Shown: positions 42,137 to 50,540 of the stretch, piece after piece | How positions within the stretch are numbered: the first letter of the stretch is position 1 | Layout of the letters: every line of letters begins with the position of its first letter | DNA from: Candidatus Poribacteria bacterium | Lineage (GTDB): Bacteria; Poribacteria; WGA-4E; WGA-3G | Length of the DNA stretch: 64,000 nt | Direction: 5' to 3' | NCBI GenBank assembly: GCA_022821965.1 | Contig: JAJECN010000054.1 | Span: 62,001-126,000 of the forward strand | Notes under the pieces: generated by a model | The model's input: the letters and a program-made list of their open reading frames with translations, nothing else | What the model was told of the DNA's origin: nothing | The model's database searches: none | Position numbers and translations under genes: made by a program

Positions 42137-43954
42137 TTAGGAAACGACGAAAAGCCGTCCTTGTTTAGGTGTAAACGTGCTATTTAAGTACGTCTTTTCA
42201 TCGGCGTGCCAAAAATTGATGCTCTCTCTGGCATTCTTAGACAACTCCCACTCCGCGAGATGGGATGCCTTCCGGTGTATTTCAATTAAAGTATCAATCG
42301 GTTCAGTACCTGCATGGAAGAGATAAAACAGTTCAGATTCCTCCGCCACGCGATGGTGGACTTGAACGGTATTCGTCGCTTTGTTGTTAGGTTTTAGATA
42401 CACCGATACAGTAGGACGCACCCATTTTCGGAGGCATTTTTCGAGTTTCACCTTTTTCTCATCGGGTGGGCCGCGGAGAATAGTTGTGCGCCGCCCATAG
42501 ATGAGTTGTTCCAGCGGATACGGTTCCAATCCAATTCTCCCGTTGAGCAGATACGGGATCGGTTCGTCTGCTATCAATCTCCCTTTCGCTTTTGTGAATG
42601 TCCTTAGGCACTTGACACTCTCCTCTTGGAGCGATATGCAACTCGGAAGTAGAACGACACTATAGACTTCTTGAGTGCTCGTCCGGTTGTTGAAGAAACT
42701 GAGGCCGCCACTTCTACTACCACGCCCACCTGTACTTACAATTTCTGCTGAGCTCAGTGCCTGCTCCGAGACGATCCTGAAATCGTATCCGAGTTCCGAG
42801 ACGCTTTTGCACAACCACCCCCACGTTTTTGTCAATCCATTCCACTGTTTCTCATCAGGTTTCGTCCAAAGGCTCTGTGTCGGTGCCACCATAAGGAGGG
42901 GGCGCTTTGGATAACCGTGTGATAACCTGTCCGTTATAGAGATAGATTCCGGTATCGCAACACGATTTCTGTTTATCCATAGGTTAAAACCGAGACTTGC
43001 CTCTTCAAGCACTGTGCGTCTATCCGTTTTATCCGTCTCTTTCCGTGAAATACCCGCATATTGTGTGTCGCTGCAGACCCACTTTGCAACGACAAATCGC
43101 TTCGGTGTATCTATTTCCGTAGTTTTTAGAATCGGGCAATCCACCTGTGCTAACATTGCGCTGAGTTCAAACTCCAACGTCTTTGCACTCGCAGGAAGGC
43201 TTAAGGCAAATTGTAGTTCCTCTTGATGACAGAAATGGCGGATACCACCAAGAAAGCAGGTTGCAAATCGCGTCGTCACTTCACGCCAAAACGTGTTCCT
43301 GACCGCTGCGGAGTTATAGGTTTCATAGAACACTAAAGGGAGATATTTCGTAAGTGTCTCCCGTATCGTGTTTGACAGCTGAGGACTCCAAGGTACCGAT
43401 AATGTTTTTCCGCCCAAGACGCTTGCGAGTGAAAGAAACCTTGGTAATTCACAGGTGAAACCGACAAGGTGTTTTTTGCCGTGAGCCTTTAAATAACTTA
43501 CCAGCGTGTGTTCTATGAATCTTGAAACTCCGGTATCGCTTAAAAGATCCGCTGCCGCGCTTTCCGTCTGGTAGATATTAATCACTGTTCGCCCGCGGAG
43601 CCGTTCAGCGATTGCGAGATCACCTGTGACACATTTTTGGACGTAGTCGCTGATATTATAGCAGGGAGCCTCCGCTTGCGGTTCCGCGATTAAGTAGTGC
43701 TGTCCGAGTTCTGGACTGTGCTGTAGGTAGGACTGCCGAAGTTTTGCTTGGATCGCCGCCGTTGGTTCAGCATCGCCAAAGGAATATTCTACAGCGTTCA
43801 ACTGATACCGCGTTGCCAGTAGTCCAGGCGGTAGTGCAACCCATGCGCGTTCGCCTCGTCGCAACAACCGGGTTAATTCTGCCCGATGCGCCGTTGCTGC
43901 TTGTCCGCTTCGCCACGATAGAATACTGCCCGCGTCAAAAGAATCCGTCTGCAC
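42137..43954 (-). CDS. Large protein with glycoside-hydrolase-like C-terminus (unrecognised)
   Basis: 605 residues. I cannot name a family. The C-terminal part (residues about 440-600) has a pattern (VYSVVLLPSCISLQEESVKC, then ELFYLFHAGTEP, IEIHRKASHLAEWEL) like the ends of large glycosidases such as family 106 rhamnosidases. The N-terminal half might be a TIM barrel: FCHQEELQFALSLP and FYETYNSAAVRNTFW recall beta-alpha units. No signal peptide is visible. Divergent from the permease genes at 44130. The call is low in confidence and might be wrong. Confidence 0.4.
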   Translation of the reverse strand: MQTDSFDAGSILSWRSGQAATAHRAELTRLLRRGERAWVALPPGLLATRYQLNAVEYSFGDAEPTAAIQAKLRQSYLQHSPELGQHYLIAEPQAEAPCYNISDYVQKCVTGDLAIAERLRGRTVINIYQTESAAADLLSDTGVSRFIEHTLVSYLKAHGKKHLVGFTCELPRFLSLASVLGGKTLSVPWSPQLSNTIRETLTKYLPLVFYETYNSAAVRNTFWREVTTRFATCFLGGIRHFCHQEELQFALSLPASAKTLEFELSAMLAQVDCPILKTTEIDTPKRFVVAKWVCSDTQYAGISRKETDKTDRRTVLEEASLGFNLWINRNRVAIPESISITDRLSHGYPKRPLLMVAPTQSLWTKPDEKQWNGLTKTWGWLCKSVSELGYDFRIVSEQALSSAEIVSTGGRGSRSGGLSFFNNRTSTQEVYSVVLLPSCISLQEESVKCLRTFTKAKGRLIADEPIPYLLNGRIGLEPYPLEQLIYGRRTTILRGPPDEKKVKLEKCLRKWVRPTVSVYLKPNNKATNTVQVHHRVAEESELFYLFHAGTEPIDTLIEIHRKASHLAEWELSKNARESINFWHADEKTYLNSTFTPKQGRLFVVS

Positions 43955-43988
43955 AACTATCTACTCCCAGTTATGAAACCCAAAAGAT

Positions 43989-44017
43989 TTGCAACGCTTA
44001 GCGTTCTGTGATATACT
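43989..44017 (+). promoter_or_regulatory. Candidate promoter for the tandem permeases
   Basis: TTGCAA and TATACT are separated by 17 bases, about 113 bases upstream of the ATG at 44130, in the divergent gap. Confidence 0.5.
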
Positions 44018-44129
44018 TTTAACACTGACAGAAGGGTGAAGGTTTGCGAATTTTCTCCATATTTTGTATTAAGAGTTTAGCACACCATGAGAATTCGTGC
44101 AATCAAAAGTTTTCTTGTGAGGGATAGAC

Positions 44130-45380
44130 ATGAACATACTGGAAAATCTTATCTCAGCATTTTCTGTGCTTCGTGGGAGTAAACTCCGCACGATTCTCAC
44201 ACTTTTGGGAATTACGATCGGTATTGCGGGTGTGATAGCGATGATGTCTTTCGGCGCGGGTGCTGAAAAACTCCTTATGTCGGAGATCAACAATATCGGT
44301 GGCCCGAGTATGTTCGGTGTTTATCGCCCCGGATATGTCCGAAAGAACAACCGTTGGCAACGCAACAACAGCCCACATCATTTAGAGATGAAAGACCTTC
44401 GCGACGTTCTGGCGGAGTGTCCGTCCGTTGAAGTTGCTACTGTTGAAGGGAGCTACTATATCAGTCTCGGTGTTGATGGGAAATTTCAGAAAACCTATCT
44501 CCGCGCAACAACAAAGGAATACCAAGCCGTTCGCGAATGGCGTGCACAATACGGCAGATTCCTCGCTGATACTGACATGGACACCTGGACAAAAGTCTGT
44601 GTCATCGGTTCAAAGATTTGGAAAGAGCAGTTTAAAGGGCAAGATCCTATCGGTAAGGAAGTTATCATCAACAATCATGGGAACAACAAACGTTTTACTG
44701 TTATCGGGATCATGGAGAGCCGAGGGGATGGGTTAGAGCGAGGAAAGAGCGACGACAATATGCTATTTATTCCCATTACGACTGCCCAGAAACGGTTTTG
44801 GGGACACGATCACGTTGGACATATCATGGTACGCGCCAAGAGTCCGCTTTTAGTCGATCAAGCGTTGAAAGAGGTAAAGACGATTATTATGCGCAACCAC
44901 GGTGGCGACGAGACGTTTTTCCGAACGTGGTCGGCGAAAAAAGGAATCGAGCATGCAAAAAGGATGATTTTTATCATAGAATCAGTCCTCGTAATTATTG
45001 CGTCCGTTGCGCTGATTGTCGCAGGTATAGGTATTCTGAATATCATGCTCGTCTCGGTGACGGAGCGGATACCCGAAATTGGGCTCCGAAAAGCTGTCGG
45101 CGCGAAGAGTTTTAATATCCGTTTGCAATTCCTCACGGAATCTGTGTTGTTGTGTCTCATTGGGAGTCTATTGGGCATTGCGTTCGGTGCTGTCGTAGGG
45201 AAAGGTTTCGCATGGGTGGTAGGTAAGTTTTTGGATGAACTTTCCTGGCCCTCTGTCCTTACACCGGAAGCCGTGCTGATCTCCGTAGGCGCAGGTGCAG
45301 CTGTTGGTATCTTCTTTGGGTATTATCCCGCCAGCCAAGCCGCAAAAATGACCCCCATTGATGCCATCCGCCATACATAG
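44130..45380 (+). CDS. MacB-type ABC transporter permease, copy 1
   Basis: 416 residues with the MacB/FtsX topology: first membrane segment in ILTLLGITIGIAGVIAMMSF, a large periplasmic domain (residues 60-290), and three membrane segments near the C-terminus (IIASVALIVAGIGILNIMLV, LLCLIGSLLGIAFGAVV, VLISVGAGAAVGIFFGYYPA). SVTERIPEIGLRKAVGAK is the coupling-helix segment seen in these permeases. It couples cytoplasmic ATP hydrolysis to movement in the periplasm and commonly serves in peptide or lipoprotein export. No ATPase gene is adjacent. It is nearly the same as the next gene. Confidence 0.92.
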   Translation: MNILENLISAFSVLRGSKLRTILTLLGITIGIAGVIAMMSFGAGAEKLLMSEINNIGGPSMFGVYRPGYVRKNNRWQRNNSPHHLEMKDLRDVLAECPSVEVATVEGSYYISLGVDGKFQKTYLRATTKEYQAVREWRAQYGRFLADTDMDTWTKVCVIGSKIWKEQFKGQDPIGKEVIINNHGNNKRFTVIGIMESRGDGLERGKSDDNMLFIPITTAQKRFWGHDHVGHIMVRAKSPLLVDQALKEVKTIIMRNHGGDETFFRTWSAKKGIEHAKRMIFIIESVLVIIASVALIVAGIGILNIMLVSVTERIPEIGLRKAVGAKSFNIRLQFLTESVLLCLIGSLLGIAFGAVVGKGFAWVVGKFLDELSWPSVLTPEAVLISVGAGAAVGIFFGYYPASQAAKMTPIDAIRHT

Positions 45381-45495
45381 CATCTTTATAGGAGGGAACT
45401 CCGATTCCCGACTCTTAAATTCCCTTTGATCTTGTAAGAGCGAGCTGCGCTCGTGACCTTCTAACTGCTGATAACTGATAATATAGAGAACCAAA

Positions 45496-46734
45496 ATGCA
45501 AATCTTAGAGAATCTCATCTCAGCATTTTCTGTGCTTCGTGGGAGTAAACTCCGCACGATTCTCACGCTTTTGGGAATTACGATCGGTATTGCGGGTGTG
45601 ATAGCGATGATGTCTTTCGGCGCAGGTGCCGAAAAACTCATGATGGCACAAATTGAGAATATCGGTGGACCCAGCATGTTCGGTGTTTATCGCCCCGGAT
45701 ATGTCCGAAAGAATGACCGTTGGCAACGCAATAACAGCCCACATTTCTTAGAAATGCGAGATCTGCACGACATTCTGGCAGACTGTCCCTCCGTTGAAGT
45801 CGCTACCGTTGAAAGAAGTCATCCCATTAACTTTAAAGTTGAGGGAAAGCACCGACGGACCTACCTCCGCGCAACAACAAAGGAATACCAAGCCGTCCGA
45901 CGATGGCAGACTGAATACGGTAGATTTCTTGCCGATACCGACATGGACTTCTGGAATAAGGTTTGTGTCATCGGTTCAAGAGTCTGGAAAGAGCAATTTA
46001 ACGGGCGGAATCCAATCGGCGAGGAAGTCAGTATTAACAATAGACGCTTTACTGTTATTGGTATTATGGAGAGCCGGGGTGATGGATTAGAACAGGGCAG
46101 AAGTGACGACAATATGATCTTCATCCCAATCACGACTGCACAAACCCGTTTTGGTGGACGGAATCGGGTCGGAGCTATTATGGCACGTGCTAAGAGCATT
46201 GACCTGGTTGAGCAAGCACTTAAAGAGGTAAAGACCGTTATTATGCGCAACCACGGTGGCGACGAGACGTTTTTCCGAACATGGAACGCAAAAAAAGGGA
46301 TTGAAGGCGGAAAAAGGATGATTTTTATTATAGAGATGGTGCTCGTGGTTATTGCGTCTGTTGCGTTGATTGTTGCTGGCATCGGTATTCTGAATATCAT
46401 GCTCGTCTCGGTGACGGAGCGGATACCGGAAATCGGACTCCGAAAAGCAGTCGGTGCAACAAGTTTTGACATCCGTTTACAGTTCCTCACGGAATCCGTG
46501 TTGTTGTGTCTGATTGGGAGTCTGCTCGGTATTGCGCTTGGTGCCGTCGTCGGGCAAGGTTTTGCATGGGCGGTAGGGCACTTCTTTAGAGAACTTTCTT
46601 GGCCCGCAGTCATTACCCTAAAAGCCGTGCTAATCTCAGTTGGCGCGGGCGCAGCTGTCGGTATCTTCTTCGGTTACTATCCAGCCAGCCAAGCCGCCAA
46701 GATGACACCCATTGATGCTATCCGACATACGTAA
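45496..46734 (+). CDS. MacB-type ABC transporter permease, copy 2
   Basis: 412 residues, the same architecture and mostly the same sequence as copy 1. The first ~60 residues and the C-terminal ~60 are almost identical at DNA level, whereas the periplasmic domain is more diverged. The two probably form a heterodimer, or one is a spare. The intergenic gap has a GCTGAT-type repeat arm. An ATPase must be supplied from elsewhere. Uma2 follows 33 bases later. Confidence 0.92.
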   Translation: MQILENLISAFSVLRGSKLRTILTLLGITIGIAGVIAMMSFGAGAEKLMMAQIENIGGPSMFGVYRPGYVRKNDRWQRNNSPHFLEMRDLHDILADCPSVEVATVERSHPINFKVEGKHRRTYLRATTKEYQAVRRWQTEYGRFLADTDMDFWNKVCVIGSRVWKEQFNGRNPIGEEVSINNRRFTVIGIMESRGDGLEQGRSDDNMIFIPITTAQTRFGGRNRVGAIMARAKSIDLVEQALKEVKTVIMRNHGGDETFFRTWNAKKGIEGGKRMIFIIEMVLVVIASVALIVAGIGILNIMLVSVTERIPEIGLRKAVGATSFDIRLQFLTESVLLCLIGSLLGIALGAVVGQGFAWAVGHFFRELSWPAVITLKAVLISVGAGAAVGIFFGYYPASQAAKMTPIDAIRHT

Positions 46735-46767
46735 ACACTTAATACTAAATTTGGGAGGAGGCAACTG

Positions 46768-47337
46768 ATGCTTAATACGCAAACAACCCCTGAGGCTGTA
46801 CAAGAGATGCCCGCACACAAAAGCCCAATGACGCTGGAGGAATTTCTTGAAAACGACTTAGAGGGGTATGAATATGTAAAAGGAGAATTAGTCCCAATGC
46901 CACCGGCGACGATGATACATGGTGAGATTAGTATTAATATTATTCACTATTTGGATGCATACGTTCGTGAGCACCAGTTAGGACGTTTGTATACCGCTGA
47001 AACGACGTTTCAATTAGATGACCGAGTGGTGAAACCAGATGTTGCGTTTGTTTCGACTGACCGATTACCGGAAAATAGAGAGAAGGCATCACCTGTTCCG
47101 CCGGATTTGGCGGTTGAAGTCGTCTCGCCATCAGACAAACACTACGATGTTACCGAAAAAGCACTCGCCTATTTGAGAGCAGGCACACGCCTTGTCTGGG
47201 TGATTGAACCTGTCGCGAAAACGGTAATGGTCTACCGTTCCGAGACCGATTTCACTGTGCTGAACTATGAGGACACATTGACCGGCGAAGATGTCGTCGA
47301 AGGATTTTCATGTCCAGTCGCGCAACTTTTTGAATAA
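46768..47337 (+). CDS. Uma2-family (DUF820) endonuclease-like protein
   Basis: 189 residues with a strong GGGAGGAGG site. The DUF820 core is present: MTLEEFLENDLEGYEYVKGE, KPDVAFVSTDRLP, PPDLAVEVVSPSDKHYDVTEK, and YLRAGTRLVWVIEP. These carry the PD-(D/E)XK-type residues of the family. It was presumably mobile; many cyanobacteria and similar phyla have dozens of copies. The cellular role is not established. It stands at the start of a short run with a NucS/DUF91-like nuclease and an adenine methylase. Confidence 0.92.
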   Translation: MLNTQTTPEAVQEMPAHKSPMTLEEFLENDLEGYEYVKGELVPMPPATMIHGEISINIIHYLDAYVREHQLGRLYTAETTFQLDDRVVKPDVAFVSTDRLPENREKASPVPPDLAVEVVSPSDKHYDVTEKALAYLRAGTRLVWVIEPVAKTVMVYRSETDFTVLNYEDTLTGEDVVEGFSCPVAQLFE

Positions 47338-47353
47338 ATTTTAAGGATGAACA

Positions 47354-48319
47354 ATGCCTATTTTTAGATTGGAAAAATCAGAAGAGGACGATGTGTCCAA
47401 AGCAGAACTTGTCATTGCGCAAGAAACAAATCTTGAACTTGAAAAACATCTGGAGAATTGGCTTGAAAACAGCCCGCGACAGACGCTTGCTCAAGAGGAC
47501 TTTCTCTGGATCGGTCGGCAAACGAGTGCTACAGACGAAGATGGCACTATTTTTTCTGATCTATTTGGGGTCGATTCTAAAGGAAACCTTGTCATTGCTG
47601 AACTGAAAAAGGGGCGGACCCCGCGTGATGTCGTGGCGCAACTACTTGACTATGCTGCATGGGCAGATAGACTTTCAGAACCCGATATTCGTGACATAGC
47701 TGAAACTTACTTTGAAACCCGGGACGAGTTTAACGGCAAAACTTTCGATGAGGCTTTCAAGGAAGTATTTGACCTGCCTGAAACTGATGAGATTCCGCCA
47801 CTCAATGGACGTTTGCGGCTATTCATAGCAGCAGAAGAGATACCAGCACGGGTCGCACATGTGTGTCGATTCCTCCGTACTTCGCATGGTATGGATATCA
47901 ATTGTGTAGCTGTCTCCGTATTCCAAACAGAGTTAGGTGAGGTCGTTGTTAGTACGGAAACAATCGTTGGAGATGAGGACTTTGCTGCACCTAAAACACA
48001 ACAGCGAGAACATCCCTCCTCTCCTCCACGACTACAGAGTGATCATCCAATAGATCAGGTAACATGGGAAGCTGTCCAGGAATTTACAAAAGGAGATCCA
48101 AATGCTACATTCACTCTCATAGACATTGAAAAAATCCTTTCGGAGAAGTATCCTGATTTAGCTGAGAGTAGTAGTCCAAGAAATCGGATAAGAGGGAGCT
48201 GTGTTAACTTCTCTACACGACGTAATTATCCTAAAGGTGAAGATAGATATTGGCGGGTGGAAAAAGGGAAATACCGTCTATATGATCCTGAAAAAGACAA
48301 AATACCGGATAGTGAATAA
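47354..48319 (+). CDS. NucS/DUF91-like endonuclease with C-terminal helical domain
   Basis: 321 residues with an AAGGATG site. The N-terminal two-thirds contains a PD-(D/E)XK core, SDLFGVDSKGNLVIAELKKG, with RDVVAQLLDYAAWADRL as the helix after it, as in the NucS/DUF91 and related endonuclease families. A PxxP-rich linker (KTQQREHPSSPPRLQ, about 215-232) is followed by a small domain of about 80 residues (DQVTWEAVQEFTKGDPNATF) that resembles winged-helix-like DUF7669 additions. It probably cuts DNA. The next genes include a D12-class adenine methylase. Confidence 0.8.
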   Translation: MPIFRLEKSEEDDVSKAELVIAQETNLELEKHLENWLENSPRQTLAQEDFLWIGRQTSATDEDGTIFSDLFGVDSKGNLVIAELKKGRTPRDVVAQLLDYAAWADRLSEPDIRDIAETYFETRDEFNGKTFDEAFKEVFDLPETDEIPPLNGRLRLFIAAEEIPARVAHVCRFLRTSHGMDINCVAVSVFQTELGEVVVSTETIVGDEDFAAPKTQQREHPSSPPRLQSDHPIDQVTWEAVQEFTKGDPNATFTLIDIEKILSEKYPDLAESSSPRNRIRGSCVNFSTRRNYPKGEDRYWRVEKGKYRLYDPEKDKIPDSE

Positions 48320-48323
48320 GGAC

Positions 48324-48424
48324 GTAGGTTGGGTTGAGCGGACATCAGAAAACAACGTTTATGGCGCAGCAAAATTCGCGTTTCTAAATGCCTTGAACAC
48401 TCCAAAATCCAGCGAAACCCAACA
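48324..48424. repeat. ~100-bp GTAGGTTGGGTTGA element, single copy
   Basis: It begins GTAGGTTGGGTTGAGCGG and ends GCGAAACCCAAC, 101 bases, between the nuclease stop and the methylase. Its ends match the pair at 26363-26602, but the core does not. Confidence 0.65.
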
Positions 48425-48453
48425 CTAAAAACATTGAATACGCAGAAACCTCA

Positions 48454-48496
48454 AAATCCGCGAAATCTGTGAAATCCGTGTCAATCCGCGATTCAG
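48454..48496. repeat. ATCCGCG/ATCCGTG-type dispersed repeat
   Basis: AAATCCGCGAAATCTGTGAA and following ATCCGTGTCAATCCGCGATT; related units at 24303 and 32811. It overlaps the ORF-track start of the methylase, so that start is doubtful. Confidence 0.5.
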
Positions 48497-48522
48497 ACGA
48501 GACACACCATCGACATAAAACC

Positions 48523-49647
48523 GTGCAACAAACGCTCCATCCCCCTCCCACCGAAGGTATCAAATACATCGGCTCCAAGCTGAAACTCATCCCGCAAGTC
48601 TTGCAGCTCGTCAAAAAAGTCAACGCCAAAACAATCCTTGACGGCTTCTCAGGCACTACCCGCGTCTCACAAGCATTCGCCAAACTCGGCTATACTGTTA
48701 TCTGCAACGACATCGCCCCGTGGTCAGAAGTTTTCGGCACGTGTTATCTCCTCAACACAAAACCGAGAGAAACATATCAACCGCTTATCGATCACCTCAA
48801 CGCTCTGACACCTATTGATGGTTGGTTCACGGAGCATTACGGCGGACACGCCAACGGCGGCTGCGCTGTCCAAGCAGATGGACTTAAAAAACCGTGGCAG
48901 CTCCACAACACCCGCAAATTAGACGCGATTCGACAGGAGATCGAAACCCTCAACCTCGATCCAATCGAAAAAGCCGTTGCACTCACAAGCCTGATGCTGG
49001 CACTTGACCGCGTTGACAGCACGATTGGTCACTTTTCTGCGTATCTCAAAGCGTGGGCACCTCGTGCCTATAAGGAGTTGGTGCTTGAGGTCCCGGAAGT
49101 TTTCATGTCAGAAGGCAAACATCAGGTTTACCAAACCGACATCTTTGAACTCGTGCCGCGTGTTTCGGTTGATCTCGCCTACTTCGATCCACCCTACGGT
49201 TCAAACAACGAGAAGATGCCCCCCTCTCGTGTCAGATATGCTGCCTATTACCACCTCTGGAAAAGCGTTGTCCTTTTTGACAAACCCACACTTTTCGGCA
49301 AAGCAAAACGGCGAGAGGATACATCAGACCCCCTCGCCGCGTCTGTATTTGAGGAATTCCGTCGTAACGAGGACGGACGTTTCATCGCTGTTGAAGCCAT
49401 TGCGTGGTTAATCCAAGAGACACAAGCCCGTTGGATTCTGCTGTCCTATAGCTCTGGTGGGCGCGCAACTGCTGAGCAACTCAACGAAGTTATGCAGAAC
49501 AACGGAAAACTGCTCACTGTCCTTGAACTGGACTATAAAAAAAACGTCATGGCAGGTATGAAATGGACGGACGAGTGGGTAAACGCAGCAGAGAAACCGA
49601 ACCGAGAATTCCTTTTCCTTCTTGAGAAAAGCGTGCCTCTCATTTGA
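48523..49647 (+). CDS. D12-class N6-adenine DNA methyltransferase
   Basis: About 374 residues if the start is GTG 48523. The track's GTG 48469 lies inside a repeat, and no ATG is available before GIKYIGSK. The sequence has the D12 motifs: KYIGSKLKLIPQVLQL, the SAM-binding ILDGFSGTTRVSQAFAKL, and the catalytic YFDPPYGSNN (DPPY). It methylates adenine in a short recognition site that cannot be read from sequence. It follows a NucS-like nuclease. The genes converge with the glycerophosphodiesterase with a seven-base gap. Confidence 0.88.
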   Translation: MQQTLHPPPTEGIKYIGSKLKLIPQVLQLVKKVNAKTILDGFSGTTRVSQAFAKLGYTVICNDIAPWSEVFGTCYLLNTKPRETYQPLIDHLNALTPIDGWFTEHYGGHANGGCAVQADGLKKPWQLHNTRKLDAIRQEIETLNLDPIEKAVALTSLMLALDRVDSTIGHFSAYLKAWAPRAYKELVLEVPEVFMSEGKHQVYQTDIFELVPRVSVDLAYFDPPYGSNNEKMPPSRVRYAAYYHLWKSVVLFDKPTLFGKAKRREDTSDPLAASVFEEFRRNEDGRFIAVEAIAWLIQETQARWILLSYSSGGRATAEQLNEVMQNNGKLLTVLELDYKKNVMAGMKWTDEWVNAAEKPNREFLFLLEKSVPLI

Positions 49648-49654
49648 AGTTTGC

Positions 49655-50479
49655 CTAATCGCCTTTGGGTTTCGCCCCGAGCCGCCAATGTCGGCTGCAC
49701 GCCAGGGGCCAATCGGTACAAATACCGTCCATTTTGTTGGCGCGGGCTTCGTCCCAGATATCGGGTCGATTCTCGCCGATGTGCAAGGCGAGCCAAACCT
49801 GTTTACCGAGCTTACGCGCTTGTTCCATCGCTTCTACATTCGGAATGAATCGAACCCACAAGCAGTCGGCGAGCGGATCACTCAGGGCTGCGATGAACTG
49901 ATCGGCTTCACTATCGTTTAGGTATACCGTCGTCCGCAGCTTTGGGTTGGCTCGTTTGAAGCGATGACTCGAATCACTGGACTGACCGAAGGCGAAGAGT
50001 TGATCGAACAGTTCGTATTTTTCAACGACCCGCACGATGTTCTCTTCAATACCCTGCGAGATGACTTTCATATTCAGCGCGATGGTTACCGGCGTTCGTT
50101 GGTGCTTGCGAACAAGTTTGAACACTTCTTCCAATGTCGGTACCTGCTCGCCAGTGAAACGCGAATCGAACCAACTTCCGGCATCCAGTTTACGGATTTC
50201 TGCCAACGTCATTTCGGTTACTTCACCGGTGCCGTTAGTCGTGCGGTCCACAGTCCGATCGTGAATGACCACCAAGTGTTCGTCGCTTGTCTGGTAGACA
50301 TCCAATTCGATTGACAAACCTAACTCGATGGCGGCGGAAAAACTGGGCAAAGTGTTCTCAGGCGCGTGCTGCACCAGACCGCGGTGAGCGAGCAAGATTG
50401 GATCCGTTAGCAACTCATTCGTCTCTGGCTCCGGCGGCACCGCAATTAAACACCTAAGCATTAGCATGTTGAATGACAT
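49655..50479 (-). CDS. Glycerophosphodiester phosphodiesterase (GlpQ/UgpQ family)
   Basis: 274 residues with a GGAGAT site before the ATG. The GDPD motifs are all there: LLAHRGLVQHAPENTLPSF (catalytic HR, then ENT), IELDVYQTSDEHLVVIHD (metal-binding E-D and the second catalytic His), and a barrel continuing to GICTDWPLA. It would hydrolyse glycerophosphodiesters to sn-glycerol 3-phosphate and an alcohol. No signal peptide; probably cytoplasmic like UgpQ. It is the last of a minus-strand series starting at 52859. Confidence 0.93.
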   Translation of the reverse strand: MSFNMLMLRCLIAVPPEPETNELLTDPILLAHRGLVQHAPENTLPSFSAAIELGLSIELDVYQTSDEHLVVIHDRTVDRTTNGTGEVTEMTLAEIRKLDAGSWFDSRFTGEQVPTLEEVFKLVRKHQRTPVTIALNMKVISQGIEENIVRVVEKYELFDQLFAFGQSSDSSHRFKRANPKLRTTVYLNDSEADQFIAALSDPLADCLWVRFIPNVEAMEQARKLGKQVWLALHIGENRPDIWDEARANKMDGICTDWPLACSRHWRLGAKPKGD

Positions 50480-50540
50480 AATTTATCTCCTGATTGCAAA
50501 CGGACCTTATCTGTCGGCACGAGACAACAATTTTCCAAAA

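Noticed and set aside
45861-46613. 250-residue minus-strand ORF inside permease copy 2
   Set aside because: Antisense shadow of a conserved permease; it appears in fragments opposite copy 1 as well.
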